Counted from the first letter of the stretch, positions 26,539 through 35,108 are shown. The stretch: DNA of 64,000 nucleotides from Paenibacillus aurantius (GCF_032268605.1 NZ_CP130318.1:3506001-3570000), one strand, 5' to 3'. Notes: a model not told the origin generated them from the letters alone. Numbers and translations are program-made.

Positions 26539-27423
26539 TCAGCCTTTCGTTCCGGCCGAAATGTTCATTCCTTCGATAAAGTAACGCTGGAAAATAAAGA
26601 ACATAGCGATAACCGGGGCCAGAACCATAAGCGAACCGGCCATCAGATAATGCCACTGGGTAGTCTCCTGCCCTTTAAATGCCTGCAGACCGATCTGCAG
26701 GTTGAACATGGATTCCTTGCTGATGTAAATCAAGGGGCCAAGGAAGTCGTTCCAGGCTCCCTGGAAGGTGGAGATGGCGATGACGACGATAGCCGGCTTG
26801 GCAAGCGGAATCATGATCTTCCACCAGATGTAGAAATGACTCGCGCCGTCAATTTTGCCCGCTTCGATCAGGTCGTTCGGGATGGACATATAGAACTGGC
26901 GAATCAGGAAGATTTGATAAGCGGCCCCGAAGAAGCCGGGAATCATAAGAGGCAGGTACGTTCCCACCCAATGCATTTTGGAAAAAAGAATGTATTGCGG
27001 AATCAGCGTAACGAAACCGGGAATCATCATCGTCCCGAGCATCAGGGAGAAAAGGAACTTCCGCCCCGGAAATTTAATTTTGGCAAAGCCATAAGCGATA
27101 AAAGAGTTGGAGACCACATGGGATACCACGCCGACTCCTGCCAGCAGAAGCGTATTCAGCGTATACCGGGTAAAATTCCCCTTCGACCAGGCCAGCTTGT
27201 AGTTCTCCCAATGAAGTTCCTTGGGATAGAACGTAGGCGGATACTGCATGATTTCCTGAAGGGACTTCAGCGAGGTGGAAACCATCCACCACAGCGGAGC
27301 AAGGATAATGACGCCGAACGCGGACAAGACGATAAGCAGAATCGTTTTGTTGATCCGTTCTTTTCGGCGGCGGCTTTGGAAGTATTGGGTTTTGGCTGTC
27401 GGAACCGCGACCGATGTGCTCAT
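26539..27423 (-). CDS. Carbohydrate ABC transporter permease (MalG-type)
   Basis: 294 residues, six membrane helices expected. The EAA loop IEAGKIDGASHFYIWWKI (about 195-212) docks the ATPase, and the N-terminal cytoplasmic stretch followed by ILLIVLSAFGVIILAPLWW is typical of MalG-type (CUT1) permeases. The ATG overlaps the partner permease's stop (ATGA). No ATPase gene lies in the locus; as usual for CUT1 importers in bacilli a shared MsmX-like ATPase elsewhere is expected. Confidence 0.92.
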   Translation of the reverse strand: MSTSVAVPTAKTQYFQSRRRKERINKTILLIVLSAFGVIILAPLWWMVSTSLKSLQEIMQYPPTFYPKELHWENYKLAWSKGNFTRYTLNTLLLAGVGVVSHVVSNSFIAYGFAKIKFPGRKFLFSLMLGTMMIPGFVTLIPQYILFSKMHWVGTYLPLMIPGFFGAAYQIFLIRQFYMSIPNDLIEAGKIDGASHFYIWWKIMIPLAKPAIVVIAISTFQGAWNDFLGPLIYISKESMFNLQIGLQAFKGQETTQWHYLMAGSLMVLAPVIAMFFIFQRYFIEGMNISAGTKG

Positions 27424-28352
27424 CGGTTGTCCCCCCCTTCATAGTGAACCCAGAACTTGGACAGGACCATGTTGATAATGGTCAGAATAATAACGATGAA
27501 GAACAGGAACCAGGCCATGGCCATGGCATACCCCATGTCGAACGTTTTGAAGGCTTTCAAATACATATGCAGGTTAAAGAATAGAAGCGAATTCATAGGA
27601 GACCCCGGCGAGTTCATATCCGGCGACATGACATACCCTTCCTGGAAAATCTGGAAGCCGCCGATGATATGAGTCACCAGCTCGAAGAACAGAACCGGGG
27701 TAATCATCGGAACGGTGATATGCCAGAACCGGCGGAAGGTGCCGGCCCCATCCAGCTCAGCCGCTTCGTACAGCTGCTCCGGCACCCCTTGAAGACTGGC
27801 GAGATACAGCAGCATGCCGCCGCCTACTCCCCAGAGCTTCATGAGAACGATGGCCGGCTTAGTCCAGTTGGGATCCTGCAGCCAGGCGGGTCCTTCGATC
27901 CCCACCCAGCTAAGGGCGACGTTTACGAGACCGGTTCCCGGCGTAAGCAGCATCGACCAGAGAATATATACGGCGACACCGGAAAGGACAGCGGGAAGGT
28001 AGAAGACCGTCCTGAAATATCTCATTCCGGGGATTTTCTGATTTAACGCCACGGCCAGCAGCAGAGAGCCGATGGTCGTAAGCGGAACACTGAACGCCAC
28101 ATAGAACAAGGTATTCTTAAGGGATTTCCAGAACAGCGGATCGTGGTAGAACATGTTGCGGTAATTACGAGTTCCTATCCAGTCCATCTGGGACGTGATG
28201 TCGTAGTTCGTAAAGCTGGCATACAGGGAAAACAGCAGCGGTCCGGCCGTGAATACGAGAAACCCGATGATCCACGGGGAAACGAACATGAAGCCCTGTC
28301 TGGCTTCGCGGCGTTCCAGCGAACCTCTTCTAGGCTTGGTTGCGGCAGCCAA
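27420..28352 (-). CDS. Sugar ABC transporter permease (MalF-type)
   Basis: About 310 residues with six membrane helices. The EAA loop YEAAELDGAGTFRRFWHI near residue 200 and the N-terminal FMFVSPWIIGFLVFTAGPLLF helix are typical of CUT1 MalF-type subunits. The TTG at 28352 follows AAGGTGA at better spacing than the GTG at 28361, which touches the ribosome site; either is possible. An inverted repeat and promoter-like boxes lie just upstream, so the permeases may be transcribed separately from the binding protein. Confidence 0.9.
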   Translation of the reverse strand: MAAATKPRRGSLERREARQGFMFVSPWIIGFLVFTAGPLLFSLYASFTNYDITSQMDWIGTRNYRNMFYHDPLFWKSLKNTLFYVAFSVPLTTIGSLLLAVALNQKIPGMRYFRTVFYLPAVLSGVAVYILWSMLLTPGTGLVNVALSWVGIEGPAWLQDPNWTKPAIVLMKLWGVGGGMLLYLASLQGVPEQLYEAAELDGAGTFRRFWHITVPMITPVLFFELVTHIIGGFQIFQEGYVMSPDMNSPGSPMNSLLFFNLHMYLKAFKTFDMGYAMAMAWFLFFIVIILTIINMVLSKFWVHYEGGDNR

Positions 28353-28390
28353 AGAACTCACCTTCCTTCCATTCGTTGGGGAGATTACTA

Positions 28391-28432
28391 AAGGTTTCTA
28401 ACCTTATAAAAGATGGAGCGGCTGTCCTTCAA
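28391..28432 (-). promoter_or_regulatory. Possible internal promoter with palindromic operator before the permease genes
   Basis: Minus-strand TTGAAG (28427-28432), 18-base spacer, TATAAG (28403-28408), whose last three bases start the 15-bp palindrome AAGGTTAGAAACCTT (28391-28405). The palindrome core GGTTAG-N-AACC equals that at 15349-15363, and its position relative to the -10 box is the same. Confidence 0.55.
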
Positions 28433-28440
28433 CCGCTCCA
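28414..28440 (-). terminator. Intercistronic stem-loop after the binding-protein gene
   Basis: TGGAGCGG (28414-28421) and CCGCTCCA (28433-28440) form a perfect 8-bp stem. On the minus strand it is followed by TCTTTTAT, a weak T run. Such hairpins commonly raise binding-protein mRNA above permease mRNA. It overlaps the promoter proposed above. Confidence 0.5.
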
Positions 28441-28451
28441 CCTCCTGATTG

Positions 28452-29780
28452 TTACTTCGTGTTTTGTTGGATCAAATTCTCGACGTCTTTTTGAGCTTTG
28501 TCCAATGCTTCCTTCGGAGGAGTCTTGCCCAGCATGGCGGCGTCACGCTGCGGATCGACAAGCTTCTGGAAGTCAGGAGCATTCAGCGGCACCGGGAACA
28601 CCTTCGTTACTTTCATGTTATCCACGAGCATTTTGTAAACCGGGTCCTTGCTCAGCTCAGGATCGTTGGACACATCCTTGTTGGCCACGTTGTCGAAGTT
28701 CTTCTGAGCCCAATAAAGCTGAGCCGATTTGTCGGTCATGTACTTCATGAACTCCCAGGATTCGTCGGGATGCTTGGCACCTTTAGGAATCTCCAGTACG
28801 AAGCCTCCGCCTACGCTCCAGTGACCGGACCCCTGCTCCTTCTCCGGAATCGGTGCTACCCCAAATTCCATTCCCTGTCCGTAATCGCGGATCTGGGTAT
28901 AGAACGTTCCGACGTCCGGCCAAATGGAAACTTTACCGGCGATGAACGGATTAGCCTGCTTGCTGCCGAAATCCGCCTTGAAGGCGTCGAGGTTCTTCTG
29001 GCCGATGCGGTTCGTGAAGCTCAAGACATAGTTCATAGCGTCCAGATGGGCCTGGTCGTTGATTACCGGCTTGCCGTCTTTGTCGAACCAGTTGATGCCC
29101 TTGTCGAAGTTCATCGCAATGCTTCCCCAGTCGAAGCCGGCATATTGAGGGGCATATCCGATCCGCTCATACTTGTCGCCATTCTTCTTGTCGAGCTTCT
29201 TGGCGGCCTCTTCCAGTTCCGCCCAGGTGTTCGGGAATTTCTCCGGATCCAGCCCTACTTCCTTGAACTGCTTCTTGTTGTAGAACATCACGCGGGTATC
29301 GGTATTGAACGGAAGCGCATAGGCTTCATTCTTGTAAAGCACCGTACTCCACAGTTCCGGGAAGAACCGGTCTTTGATATTGTCTTTAGCCAAGTATTTG
29401 GATAAGTTCGTGTTCTGGTTCTTGCTTGCCCGTTGTGGGGTAGCGTTAATATCGTTGACGATTACATCGGGAGGATTGCCGGCTGCCACCGCGGCCAGCT
29501 CTTTGGTCCAAATATCGCCGAACGGGTAGTACGTATGCTTGACAACAATGCGGTCTTGAGACTTGTTGAAATCATCGATAATTTTCTCGATAATCGGACG
29601 TCTTGTTTCCGATCCCCAGAACGTCCAGAAATCAAGCTCCACTTTCTCCTTCGGCTTGACGCTGCCTTCCGGGCTGTTCGACGGAGCGGCGGTATCACTT
29701 TTGCCGCAGGCGGACAACAGCGTTGTTGCCCCCAATGCCACGGACATAAGCAGCAAACCGGTCTTCTTCACTTTCTTCAT
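28452..29780 (-). CDS. Sugar ABC transporter substrate-binding lipoprotein
   Basis: 442 residues. A lipoprotein signal peptide ends with the lipobox LLSACGKS near residue 25; then comes a Ser/Pro/Lys linker and a family 1 solute-binding fold (VELDFWTFWGSETRRPIIEK; KGAKHPDESWEFMKYMT near residue 335). It sits outside the membrane, anchored by lipid, and delivers an oligosaccharide to the two permeases downstream. GGGAGG lies before the ATG. A sigmaA promoter with a cre-like sequence is found about 110 bases upstream. The ligand is probably a mannoside, given the GH38 genes. Confidence 0.92.
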   Translation of the reverse strand: MKKVKKTGLLLMSVALGATTLLSACGKSDTAAPSNSPEGSVKPKEKVELDFWTFWGSETRRPIIEKIIDDFNKSQDRIVVKHTYYPFGDIWTKELAAVAAGNPPDVIVNDINATPQRASKNQNTNLSKYLAKDNIKDRFFPELWSTVLYKNEAYALPFNTDTRVMFYNKKQFKEVGLDPEKFPNTWAELEEAAKKLDKKNGDKYERIGYAPQYAGFDWGSIAMNFDKGINWFDKDGKPVINDQAHLDAMNYVLSFTNRIGQKNLDAFKADFGSKQANPFIAGKVSIWPDVGTFYTQIRDYGQGMEFGVAPIPEKEQGSGHWSVGGGFVLEIPKGAKHPDESWEFMKYMTDKSAQLYWAQKNFDNVANKDVSNDPELSKDPVYKMLVDNMKVTKVFPVPLNAPDFQKLVDPQRDAAMLGKTPPKEALDKAQKDVENLIQQNTK

Positions 29781-29886
29781 TTACAACTGACCTCCCGATG
29801 ATATGGATTTGTTGCACCCACGGGTAACACATCTTCACTTGAAGTTTTATGTTGTTTTCTTTGTGGGATTGTGAAGCGTTGATTTC

Positions 29887-29915
29887 ATTAAACTACATGA
29901 AAACGCTTTTGTCAA
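29887..29915 (-). promoter_or_regulatory. SigmaA promoter with cre-like site for the transporter and catabolic genes
   Basis: Minus-strand TTGACA (29910-29915), 17-base spacer, TTTAAT (29887-29892). The spacer contains CAAAAGCGTTTTCA (29898-29911), which matches the CcpA cre consensus in 12 of 14 positions, the first two differing. Position over the promoter would fit catabolite repression. The 350-base gap 29781-30130 otherwise holds a long leader and a terminator. Confidence 0.7.
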
Positions 29916-30011
29916 CGGTTTCATTTGACGGTTATTTACGTTTTCCCATAAAAACCGCAACACTTTTCTTTACACCTTTTCCAAGTATGTTGAAACAGCC
30001 TAATAAAAGAC

Positions 30012-30060
30012 AAAAAAAGCCACACGACTCCACAATTGTCCTTTTGTGGAGTCGTTGGCC
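30012..30060 (-). terminator. Rho-independent terminator after the PHP gene
   Basis: ACGACTCCACA (30024-30034) and TGTGGAGTCGT (30045-30055) form a perfect 11-bp stem extended by GCCA/TGGC; on the minus strand it is followed by TTTTTTT (30012-30018). Confidence 0.85.
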
Positions 30061-30130
30061 AATTTCTTCTACCCTTTTTTCTTTCTATAGCGCTTTTATA
30101 AAACCCAAGGATTTGTCTGCTTTCTCTCTA

Positions 30131-30949
30131 TCACTGCCCGATGGCCTTCTCAAACCAATCCCAGCCGGCGCCGGCGTCTTCCGGTTTGTGGGCATCCGAC
30201 CCGTATACGCATTCGATCCCGAAAGCAAGGCAATCCTGCAAAAACCACACGGGAACATACGCCTTTCCGCAAGTCCCCACACGAAGCCCCGCCGTATTGA
30301 CATCGAGTCCCATTCCGCTCGCCAATAGCTTAGGCTTGATTCGAGTCAACCTCTCGTTCATCTGGCTGTCGTCGATCGGCGGCAGAGCATCTCGGAATTT
30401 CTCGATCAGCTGGACGTGGCCGAGCCGTTTGCGTACCGGCAGGTAAGCCGCCCATTCCAGCGCCTGCTCGACATGATCGTAGTATTCCTCCACGACCCTT
30501 TCCATCGAGCCATAGTATTCCAGAATGCCTTCCCTGAAATCGGCCGGCGTAAAATCCAGGCACCGCATTCCGCCCTTTCCGGGCAAGTAGTGCACGGAGA
30601 CCAGAAGATCCTCGAGCCGGTCGGCATAAGGCGCGATCAACTCATCGGCGAAATCCGTTCTTCCGGGCAGGTAGTCCAGCTCCAGGCCGACGGTTACTTC
30701 AATTTTACCGGCGTAGCTTCTTTTAAGTCCTTCTACGTAATCCATGTACGAGGGGAGCTCCTGAAGATCCATCGCCAGCTCCCGCATCAGCGGCTCGTTG
30801 TCTACCCAGCCTTGTGGCAAAGGAGGATGTTCACTGAACGTGTAGCGGTCGAAACCGAGACGAATCGCCTGTTCCAGGTAATCAGCCGCATCCGCCGGAC
30901 TTCCGTGCCGGCAATAGGGGGTGTGCGTATGCCCATTCCATTTCAGCAT
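30131..30949 (-). CDS. PHP-domain phosphatase, HisJ-like
   Basis: 272 residues. Metal-binding PHP motifs occur in order: GHTHTPYCRHG, FSEHPPLP, VGLELDY, LVSVHYLPG and YGSDAHKPED. The closest characterised group is histidinol-phosphatase HisJ/HisK. No his genes are near; it lies between a DeoR regulator and the sugar importer, so it may remove phosphate from a sugar phosphate instead, or simply be a displaced histidine gene. The start at 30949 has GGGAGGAAG upstream. A strong terminator separates it from the transporter genes. Confidence 0.8.
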   Translation of the reverse strand: MLKWNGHTHTPYCRHGSPADAADYLEQAIRLGFDRYTFSEHPPLPQGWVDNEPLMRELAMDLQELPSYMDYVEGLKRSYAGKIEVTVGLELDYLPGRTDFADELIAPYADRLEDLLVSVHYLPGKGGMRCLDFTPADFREGILEYYGSMERVVEEYYDHVEQALEWAAYLPVRKRLGHVQLIEKFRDALPPIDDSQMNERLTRIKPKLLASGMGLDVNTAGLRVGTCGKAYVPVWFLQDCLAFGIECVYGSDAHKPEDAGAGWDWFEKAIGQ

Positions 30950-31029
30950 CTTTCTTCCTCCCTTGTCTATTGTAAATGGTCTCATAAGCCTGTCTGACCT
31001 TTCGTCCAGAGGACGCCCCAATGCACGGG

Positions 31030-31830
31030 TCAGCTCCGGTAGGCCGCTTCCGCCACGTGAACCGCGATCCCTTCCCGCTCCATGGCATCCGCCAGTTCTC
31101 CCGTCAGCGGAGCGTCCGTGATGCAGGCCGTGATGGACTCCAGAGGAGCTACGGTGAACAGTGACGTCTTGCCGACCTTGGAGTGGTCGAAGACCGCCAT
31201 CGTTTCGGCCGATCGCCGGATGAGCACCTTGGCTATCTCCGCCTCCAGCTCCGAATAGGTAGACAGCCCCTGAGCCGCCGTAATGCCGTCGATTCCGAGG
31301 AACATTTTGCCGATATGGAGCCCCTCTACCATCTTCTCCGCCAACGGTCCGCAGAGCTCGAAGCTTTTGTTGCGCATGATTCCTCCGGTCACCACCACCT
31401 GAATGGAATCGTTGTCCGCGAGCTCCATGGCAATGTTCACGGCATTGGTCACCACGGTAATTCCCTGCCGCGCCTTCAAGGCCTTGGCGATCAGGAACGT
31501 CGTGGTTCCTCCCGACAGACCTATGATATCCCCTTCCTCGATCAGGGACGCGGCTTTGACCGCAACCGCTTCCTTCTCGATCCAGGAAAAGTTCTTTCTT
31601 TCCGTAAAGGAAACCTCCCTCGCCGAGTTGAAGCCGTCGTATAGGGCGCCTCCAATCGTGCGAATGATAGGCTCCGTTTTCTCAAGAGAATCCAGGTCCC
31701 GCCGTGCGGTCGCTTCCGAGCAGTCGAACCAGTCCACGACCTCCTGAACAGTAATTCTTCCATTCTGCTTCAAGGCGCTCAGGATTTTATCCCGTCGCGC
31801 TTTTCCTTTAGAAACAAGGGATTCGCTCAT
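31030..31830 (-). CDS. DeoR/GlpR family transcriptional regulator (2)
   Basis: 266 residues with winged helix (RRDKILSALKQNGRITVQEV, CSEATARRDLDSLEK) and DeoRC sensor domain (DIIGLSGGTTTFLIAKAL, AVFDHSKVGKTS). It is a distant paralogue of the regulator at 14.5-15.3 kb. Two such regulators at either end of the locus could answer two different phosphorylated intermediates. It precedes the PHP gene by 80 bp on the same strand. Confidence 0.88.
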   Translation of the reverse strand: MSESLVSKGKARRDKILSALKQNGRITVQEVVDWFDCSEATARRDLDSLEKTEPIIRTIGGALYDGFNSAREVSFTERKNFSWIEKEAVAVKAASLIEEGDIIGLSGGTTTFLIAKALKARQGITVVTNAVNIAMELADNDSIQVVVTGGIMRNKSFELCGPLAEKMVEGLHIGKMFLGIDGITAAQGLSTYSELEAEIAKVLIRRSAETMAVFDHSKVGKTSLFTVAPLESITACITDAPLTGELADAMEREGIAVHVAEAAYRS

Positions 31831-31863
31831 GCTTATGCCCCTTTCGACCTTGCAGCGGTTAAG

Positions 31864-32757
31864 CTAGTCTTTCTTCAGCAAATCAGTTAACGCCTTCTCT
31901 ATCGTATCGTATTGAAAGAAAAATCTGTGATCCAGCAGAGCCTTCGGCCTGACCCGCTGGCCCTGGACCATCAGCACCGACATTTCCCCGAAGAGGGCGC
32001 GGAGCAGGAATTCCGGAACCGGAAACCAGTGCGGGCGGTGAAGCGCCTTGCCGAGAGCCCGGCCAAAATCATCGTTCCTCACCGGATAGGGCGCGGAAGC
32101 GTTGACAGGACCGGTAACGCTCTCGTTCTCCAGGCAGAAAACGATCGCCCGCACCATGTCCTCGATGTGAATCCATGAGAACCATTGCCTTCCGCTTGCG
32201 ATTCGGCCGCCCCCGCCCATTTTGTAAGGAAGCATCATGGGAGGAAGCGCTCCTTCCTTATTATCCAGCACCATGGAGATTCTCAGCTTAACGACGCGCG
32301 TTCCGCGAATTTCATCGGCCGCCTCTTCCCACTGCTCCACCACCTCCGCGAGAAAGTCGGTCAGATGCTTGGGGCTGCGTTCATCAAAGTCACCGGTTTC
32401 CGAGGTTCCGTAGATGGACATGCCCGAGCCGTTTACCACGACGGCGGGCTTGCGCTTCAGCCGGTCTACAAGCTCGGCAATGCGCCGGGTTGCCGTAAGT
32501 CGGGAGTCCAAGATCCTTTTCTTGGCCTCCTCGTTCCAGCGCTGGTTAATCGACTCGCCCGCCAGGTTAACGATAGCGTCCACGCCTTCGAGCAGGCTTG
32601 GCGACTGCTGCATCTGGTCCCACGTGACGGTCTTTACTCCGTCTTTCTCTTCACGAGGGTGTCTGGAAATGAGAAGCACTTCGTGGTTCCGATTCTTGAG
32701 ATGCCGGATCAGACGACCGCCGATAAAACCCGTTCCACCGGAAACCGCTATTTTCAT
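31864..32757 (-). CDS. TIGR01777 family epimerase (SDR39U1/YfhF-like)
   Basis: 297 residues with an N-terminal Rossmann motif AVSGGTGFIGGRLI for NAD(P), IVNLAGESINQRWNEE and a C-terminal DUF1731-like segment (HWFPVPEFLLRALFGE, RVRPKALLDHRF). This is the YfhF/SulA-like group of atypical short-chain dehydrogenases, of unproved activity. The second ATG (32757) is chosen, because GGAGGG is only one base from the first. It faces no obvious operon partner. Confidence 0.88.
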   Translation of the reverse strand: MKIAVSGGTGFIGGRLIRHLKNRNHEVLLISRHPREEKDGVKTVTWDQMQQSPSLLEGVDAIVNLAGESINQRWNEEAKKRILDSRLTATRRIAELVDRLKRKPAVVVNGSGMSIYGTSETGDFDERSPKHLTDFLAEVVEQWEEAADEIRGTRVVKLRISMVLDNKEGALPPMMLPYKMGGGGRIASGRQWFSWIHIEDMVRAIVFCLENESVTGPVNASAPYPVRNDDFGRALGKALHRPHWFPVPEFLLRALFGEMSVLMVQGQRVRPKALLDHRFFFQYDTIEKALTDLLKKD

Positions 32758-32811
32758 TTCCATCCCTCCAGCCCATTTTAGACCCCTTGTCCGCCTTTTC
32801 TATCTGTACGG

Positions 32812-33453
32812 TTAAAGCTGTTGATTCTCGGTCTTGCTTGGGGGGTGAGACAGACGGAGCGTCCGCCGCGGCAGCTTCCATTTGTAGAAGACGGAAAGCA
32901 TCCTCATGATAATGACGGCCGCGAAAAGCATCCCCAGCCCTAACGGGCTGATGGCCGCCCCGCCGAGGCCTACGACAATCGCTGCCAGAATGGCCCACAC
33001 GGCATAGATCTCATCCCGCAGCACAAGCGGCTTGCGGCCCGCCAGGACGTCCCGGATAATCCCGCCCCCGATTCCCGTCATGACAGCCGCTACGATCACG
33101 GCACTCATCGGATGCCCCATCCGTGTCGCGTATAGAGCCCCCTGAATGGCGAAGGCGGACAGGCCGATCGCATCGAAGAACGACTCCCACGTCTTCCACC
33201 GGGCAATCCACCCTGCCGGAAGGAGAAAGACGCAGGTCATCGCAACGAGTGCGGTCCGGAAGAGCATCCCCTGCTCCCAGAGGCTCGTAACCGGCACCCC
33301 AATCAGAAGGTTGCGGACAACGCCGCCTCCGAACGCCGTGACCAGACCCAGGACATATACCCCCAGAATATCATATTCTTCCTCCATGGCAACAATCGCT
33401 CCGCTCACGGCAAAAGCAATCGTTCCAATCAAGCTGAATAGCTCCCAGTTCAC
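32812..33453 (-). CDS. TRIC-type (UPF0126) cation channel family membrane protein
   Basis: About 213 residues, seven hydrophobic segments in two repeats. Each repeat carries the glycine-rich signature: AFGGGVVRNLL near residue 40 and GIGGGIIRDVL near 125. Bacterial members form trimeric potassium-permeable channels; the natural role here is unknown. The start is GTG at 33453 with GAAGGAAGG upstream; the longer frame lacks a ribosome site. Confidence 0.85.
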   Translation of the reverse strand: MNWELFSLIGTIAFAVSGAIVAMEEEYDILGVYVLGLVTAFGGGVVRNLLIGVPVTSLWEQGMLFRTALVAMTCVFLLPAGWIARWKTWESFFDAIGLSAFAIQGALYATRMGHPMSAVIVAAVMTGIGGGIIRDVLAGRKPLVLRDEIYAVWAILAAIVVGLGGAAISPLGLGMLFAAVIIMRMLSVFYKWKLPRRTLRLSHPPSKTENQQL

Positions 33454-33582
33454 CTCTGTCAGCCTTCCTTCACCTGTTGAATGTTCTGCTCCATTGTACA
33501 ACCGATACACCCTATAGTATCATAGTTCTAACTGAACTTTCACCGCTATTTTCTAGCAAAAAGACCCCAAAGGAGCAACCGA

Positions 33583-33846
33583 ATGAGCGTTCATCATGCC
33601 ATTTCCGAACATTCCCGCCGCCAGAACCAACAAATTGAAGCTTTTCTCCAACTGGACCGGAAACGGGAACAGTCTATCGAGGAAGCGCTGGACCTTTGCC
33701 GCCGCGGAGAGCCTTTCTCCGTTGCCGAAATCAACCGGGTCACGGCTGAGATCAACGAACGGGCCAAGAAAGGCATCATTCCCACACGCCGAATGGTGAC
33801 CGAGCAAATGATTCGGGACTTTGCGGCCGCCCCCGGGAAACCGTAA
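33583..33846 (+). CDS. DUF2533 family protein (YpbS-like)
   Basis: 87 residues: MSVHHAISEHSRRQNQ, then LCRRGEPFSVAEINRVT and a C-terminal RRMVTEQMIRDFA. The pattern agrees with Bacillus YpbS, DUF2533, of unknown function. AAAGGAG is 7 bases before the ATG, and a strong terminator follows. It is divergent from the TRIC gene. Confidence 0.78.
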   Translation: MSVHHAISEHSRRQNQQIEAFLQLDRKREQSIEEALDLCRRGEPFSVAEINRVTAEINERAKKGIIPTRRMVTEQMIRDFAAAPGKP

Positions 33847-33874
33847 GCCGCGGCTCCCTATTTCTGCCCAACTC

Positions 33875-33915
33875 AAAAACCTCCGGAACCGCACGCGGTG
33901 GCTCCGGAGGTTTTT
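33875..33915. terminator. Bidirectional terminator
   Basis: AAAAACCTCCGGA (33875-33887) pairs with TCCGGAGGTTTTT (33903-33915). It ends the plus-strand YpbS-like gene and the minus-strand AIM24 gene. Confidence 0.9.
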
Positions 33916-33932
33916 GGCGTATACGGATTAAA

Positions 33933-34718
33933 TCAGTCACCGTCGAACAGGTTGCCGATTCCGCCCAGGAGGCTTCCTTCCTCTTTCTTCCCGCCCACTC
34001 GGGAAGCGGCGAAGATGCGGTCCGCCATCCGGCTGAACGGAAGGGACTGGATCCATACCTTGCCGGGTCCGCGAAGGGTAGCATAGAAGAGGCCTTCTCC
34101 GCCGAACAAGGCGGTTTTGACTCCCTTGACGAATTCAATGTCATAATCCACATCCTGCGTCATGCCCACCAGACACCCGGTATCGATCCGGATGACTTCG
34201 CCCGGCTGCAGCGTTTTCTCCAGTACCATCCCGCCGGAGTGGACGAAAGCCAGTCCGTCTCCTTCGATCTTCTGCATGATAAAGCCCTCTCCCCCGAAGA
34301 AGCCCGTGCCGAGCTTGCGCTGAAAATCAATGCCTACGGATACCCCTTTGGCCGCGCAAAGGAAGGAATCCTTCTGGCAGACGATTTTGCCGCCGAGAAC
34401 GCTCAGGTCAAGCGGAATGATTTTGCCGGGATAAGGGGAGGCGAAAGTGACGGTTTTCTTGCCGCTGGCCCCGTTCGTAAAGACCGTCATGAACAGGCTT
34501 TCGCCTGTCAGAAGCCGCTTCCCCGCTCCCATCAGCTTGCCCATGAAGCCTTTGTTCTCCGAGCTTCCGTCGCCGAAGATGGTCTGCATTTGAATGCCGT
34601 CGTCCATCATCATGAAGCTCCCCGCTTCCGCTATTACACTTTCTTGAGGATCGAGCTCGATCTCCACGCACTGCATTTCATTCCCCATAATGCGATAGTC
34701 AATTTCATGAGCATTCAT
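33933..34718 (-). CDS. AIM24/TIGR00266 family protein
   Basis: 261 residues, beta-rich, with the family's repeated glycine motifs (VIAEAGSFMMMDDGIQMQT, GFFGGEGFIMQKIEGDG, LFGGEGLFYATLRGPG). TIGR00266 proteins have a tryptophan-RNA-binding attenuator-like barrel fold; some are linked to stress or membrane functions, with no enzyme activity known. AAAGAGGAGG precedes the ATG. It lies 15 bp after kapB. Confidence 0.88.
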   Translation of the reverse strand: MNAHEIDYRIMGNEMQCVEIELDPQESVIAEAGSFMMMDDGIQMQTIFGDGSSENKGFMGKLMGAGKRLLTGESLFMTVFTNGASGKKTVTFASPYPGKIIPLDLSVLGGKIVCQKDSFLCAAKGVSVGIDFQRKLGTGFFGGEGFIMQKIEGDGLAFVHSGGMVLEKTLQPGEVIRIDTGCLVGMTQDVDYDIEFVKGVKTALFGGEGLFYATLRGPGKVWIQSLPFSRMADRIFAASRVGGKKEEGSLLGGIGNLFDGD

Positions 34719-34733
34719 TGGTTGGCCTCCTCT

Positions 34734-35108
34734 TTATTCTTCCGGAAAATAATCTTTCTTCAGCTGCCGCAGCTCCTCCAAGGATCTTTCGGCATAGCGG
34801 ACGAAGCCTTGAAGGGCATCCATTTCCCTTCGGATCGCGTCGCGCAGCGAGCTTTTGTAATCCGGAACGTTCCCGGCAAAGGGGCGCACCGACTCAAGCG
34901 GCATAAGCGCAATTTCCCCTTCCGAGAGTGCTCTTCTCTGATGAAAGAACGCCACCTCCGCCATCGTCGGCTGGTGAAGATCCCCTTGGTCGGGATGCTT
35001 CACGACGGCCAGCACCTTAACCGCTGCTTTACGGGGAGTCACCTCCACCACTTCCCCTATGTATTCGCCCGTTTTGTAGGCGGCATGGACGCGGGTTCCT
35101 GCTTCCAT
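34734..35108 (-). CDS. kapB: KapB-like sporulation phosphorelay protein
   Basis: 124 residues: VHAAYKTGEYIGEVVEVTPR, then LAVVKHPDQGDLHQP and AFFHQRRALSEGE match KapB, which in Bacillus subtilis is needed for activity of the sporulation kinase KinB. No kinB is next to it here, so the role is inferred from sequence. The start MEAGTRV is picked for its GGAGGG; the longer frame is not supported. Its presence supports a spore former. Confidence 0.82.
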   Translation of the reverse strand: MEAGTRVHAAYKTGEYIGEVVEVTPRKAAVKVLAVVKHPDQGDLHQPTMAEVAFFHQRRALSEGEIALMPLESVRPFAGNVPDYKSSLRDAIRREMDALQGFVRYAERSLEELRQLKKDYFPEE

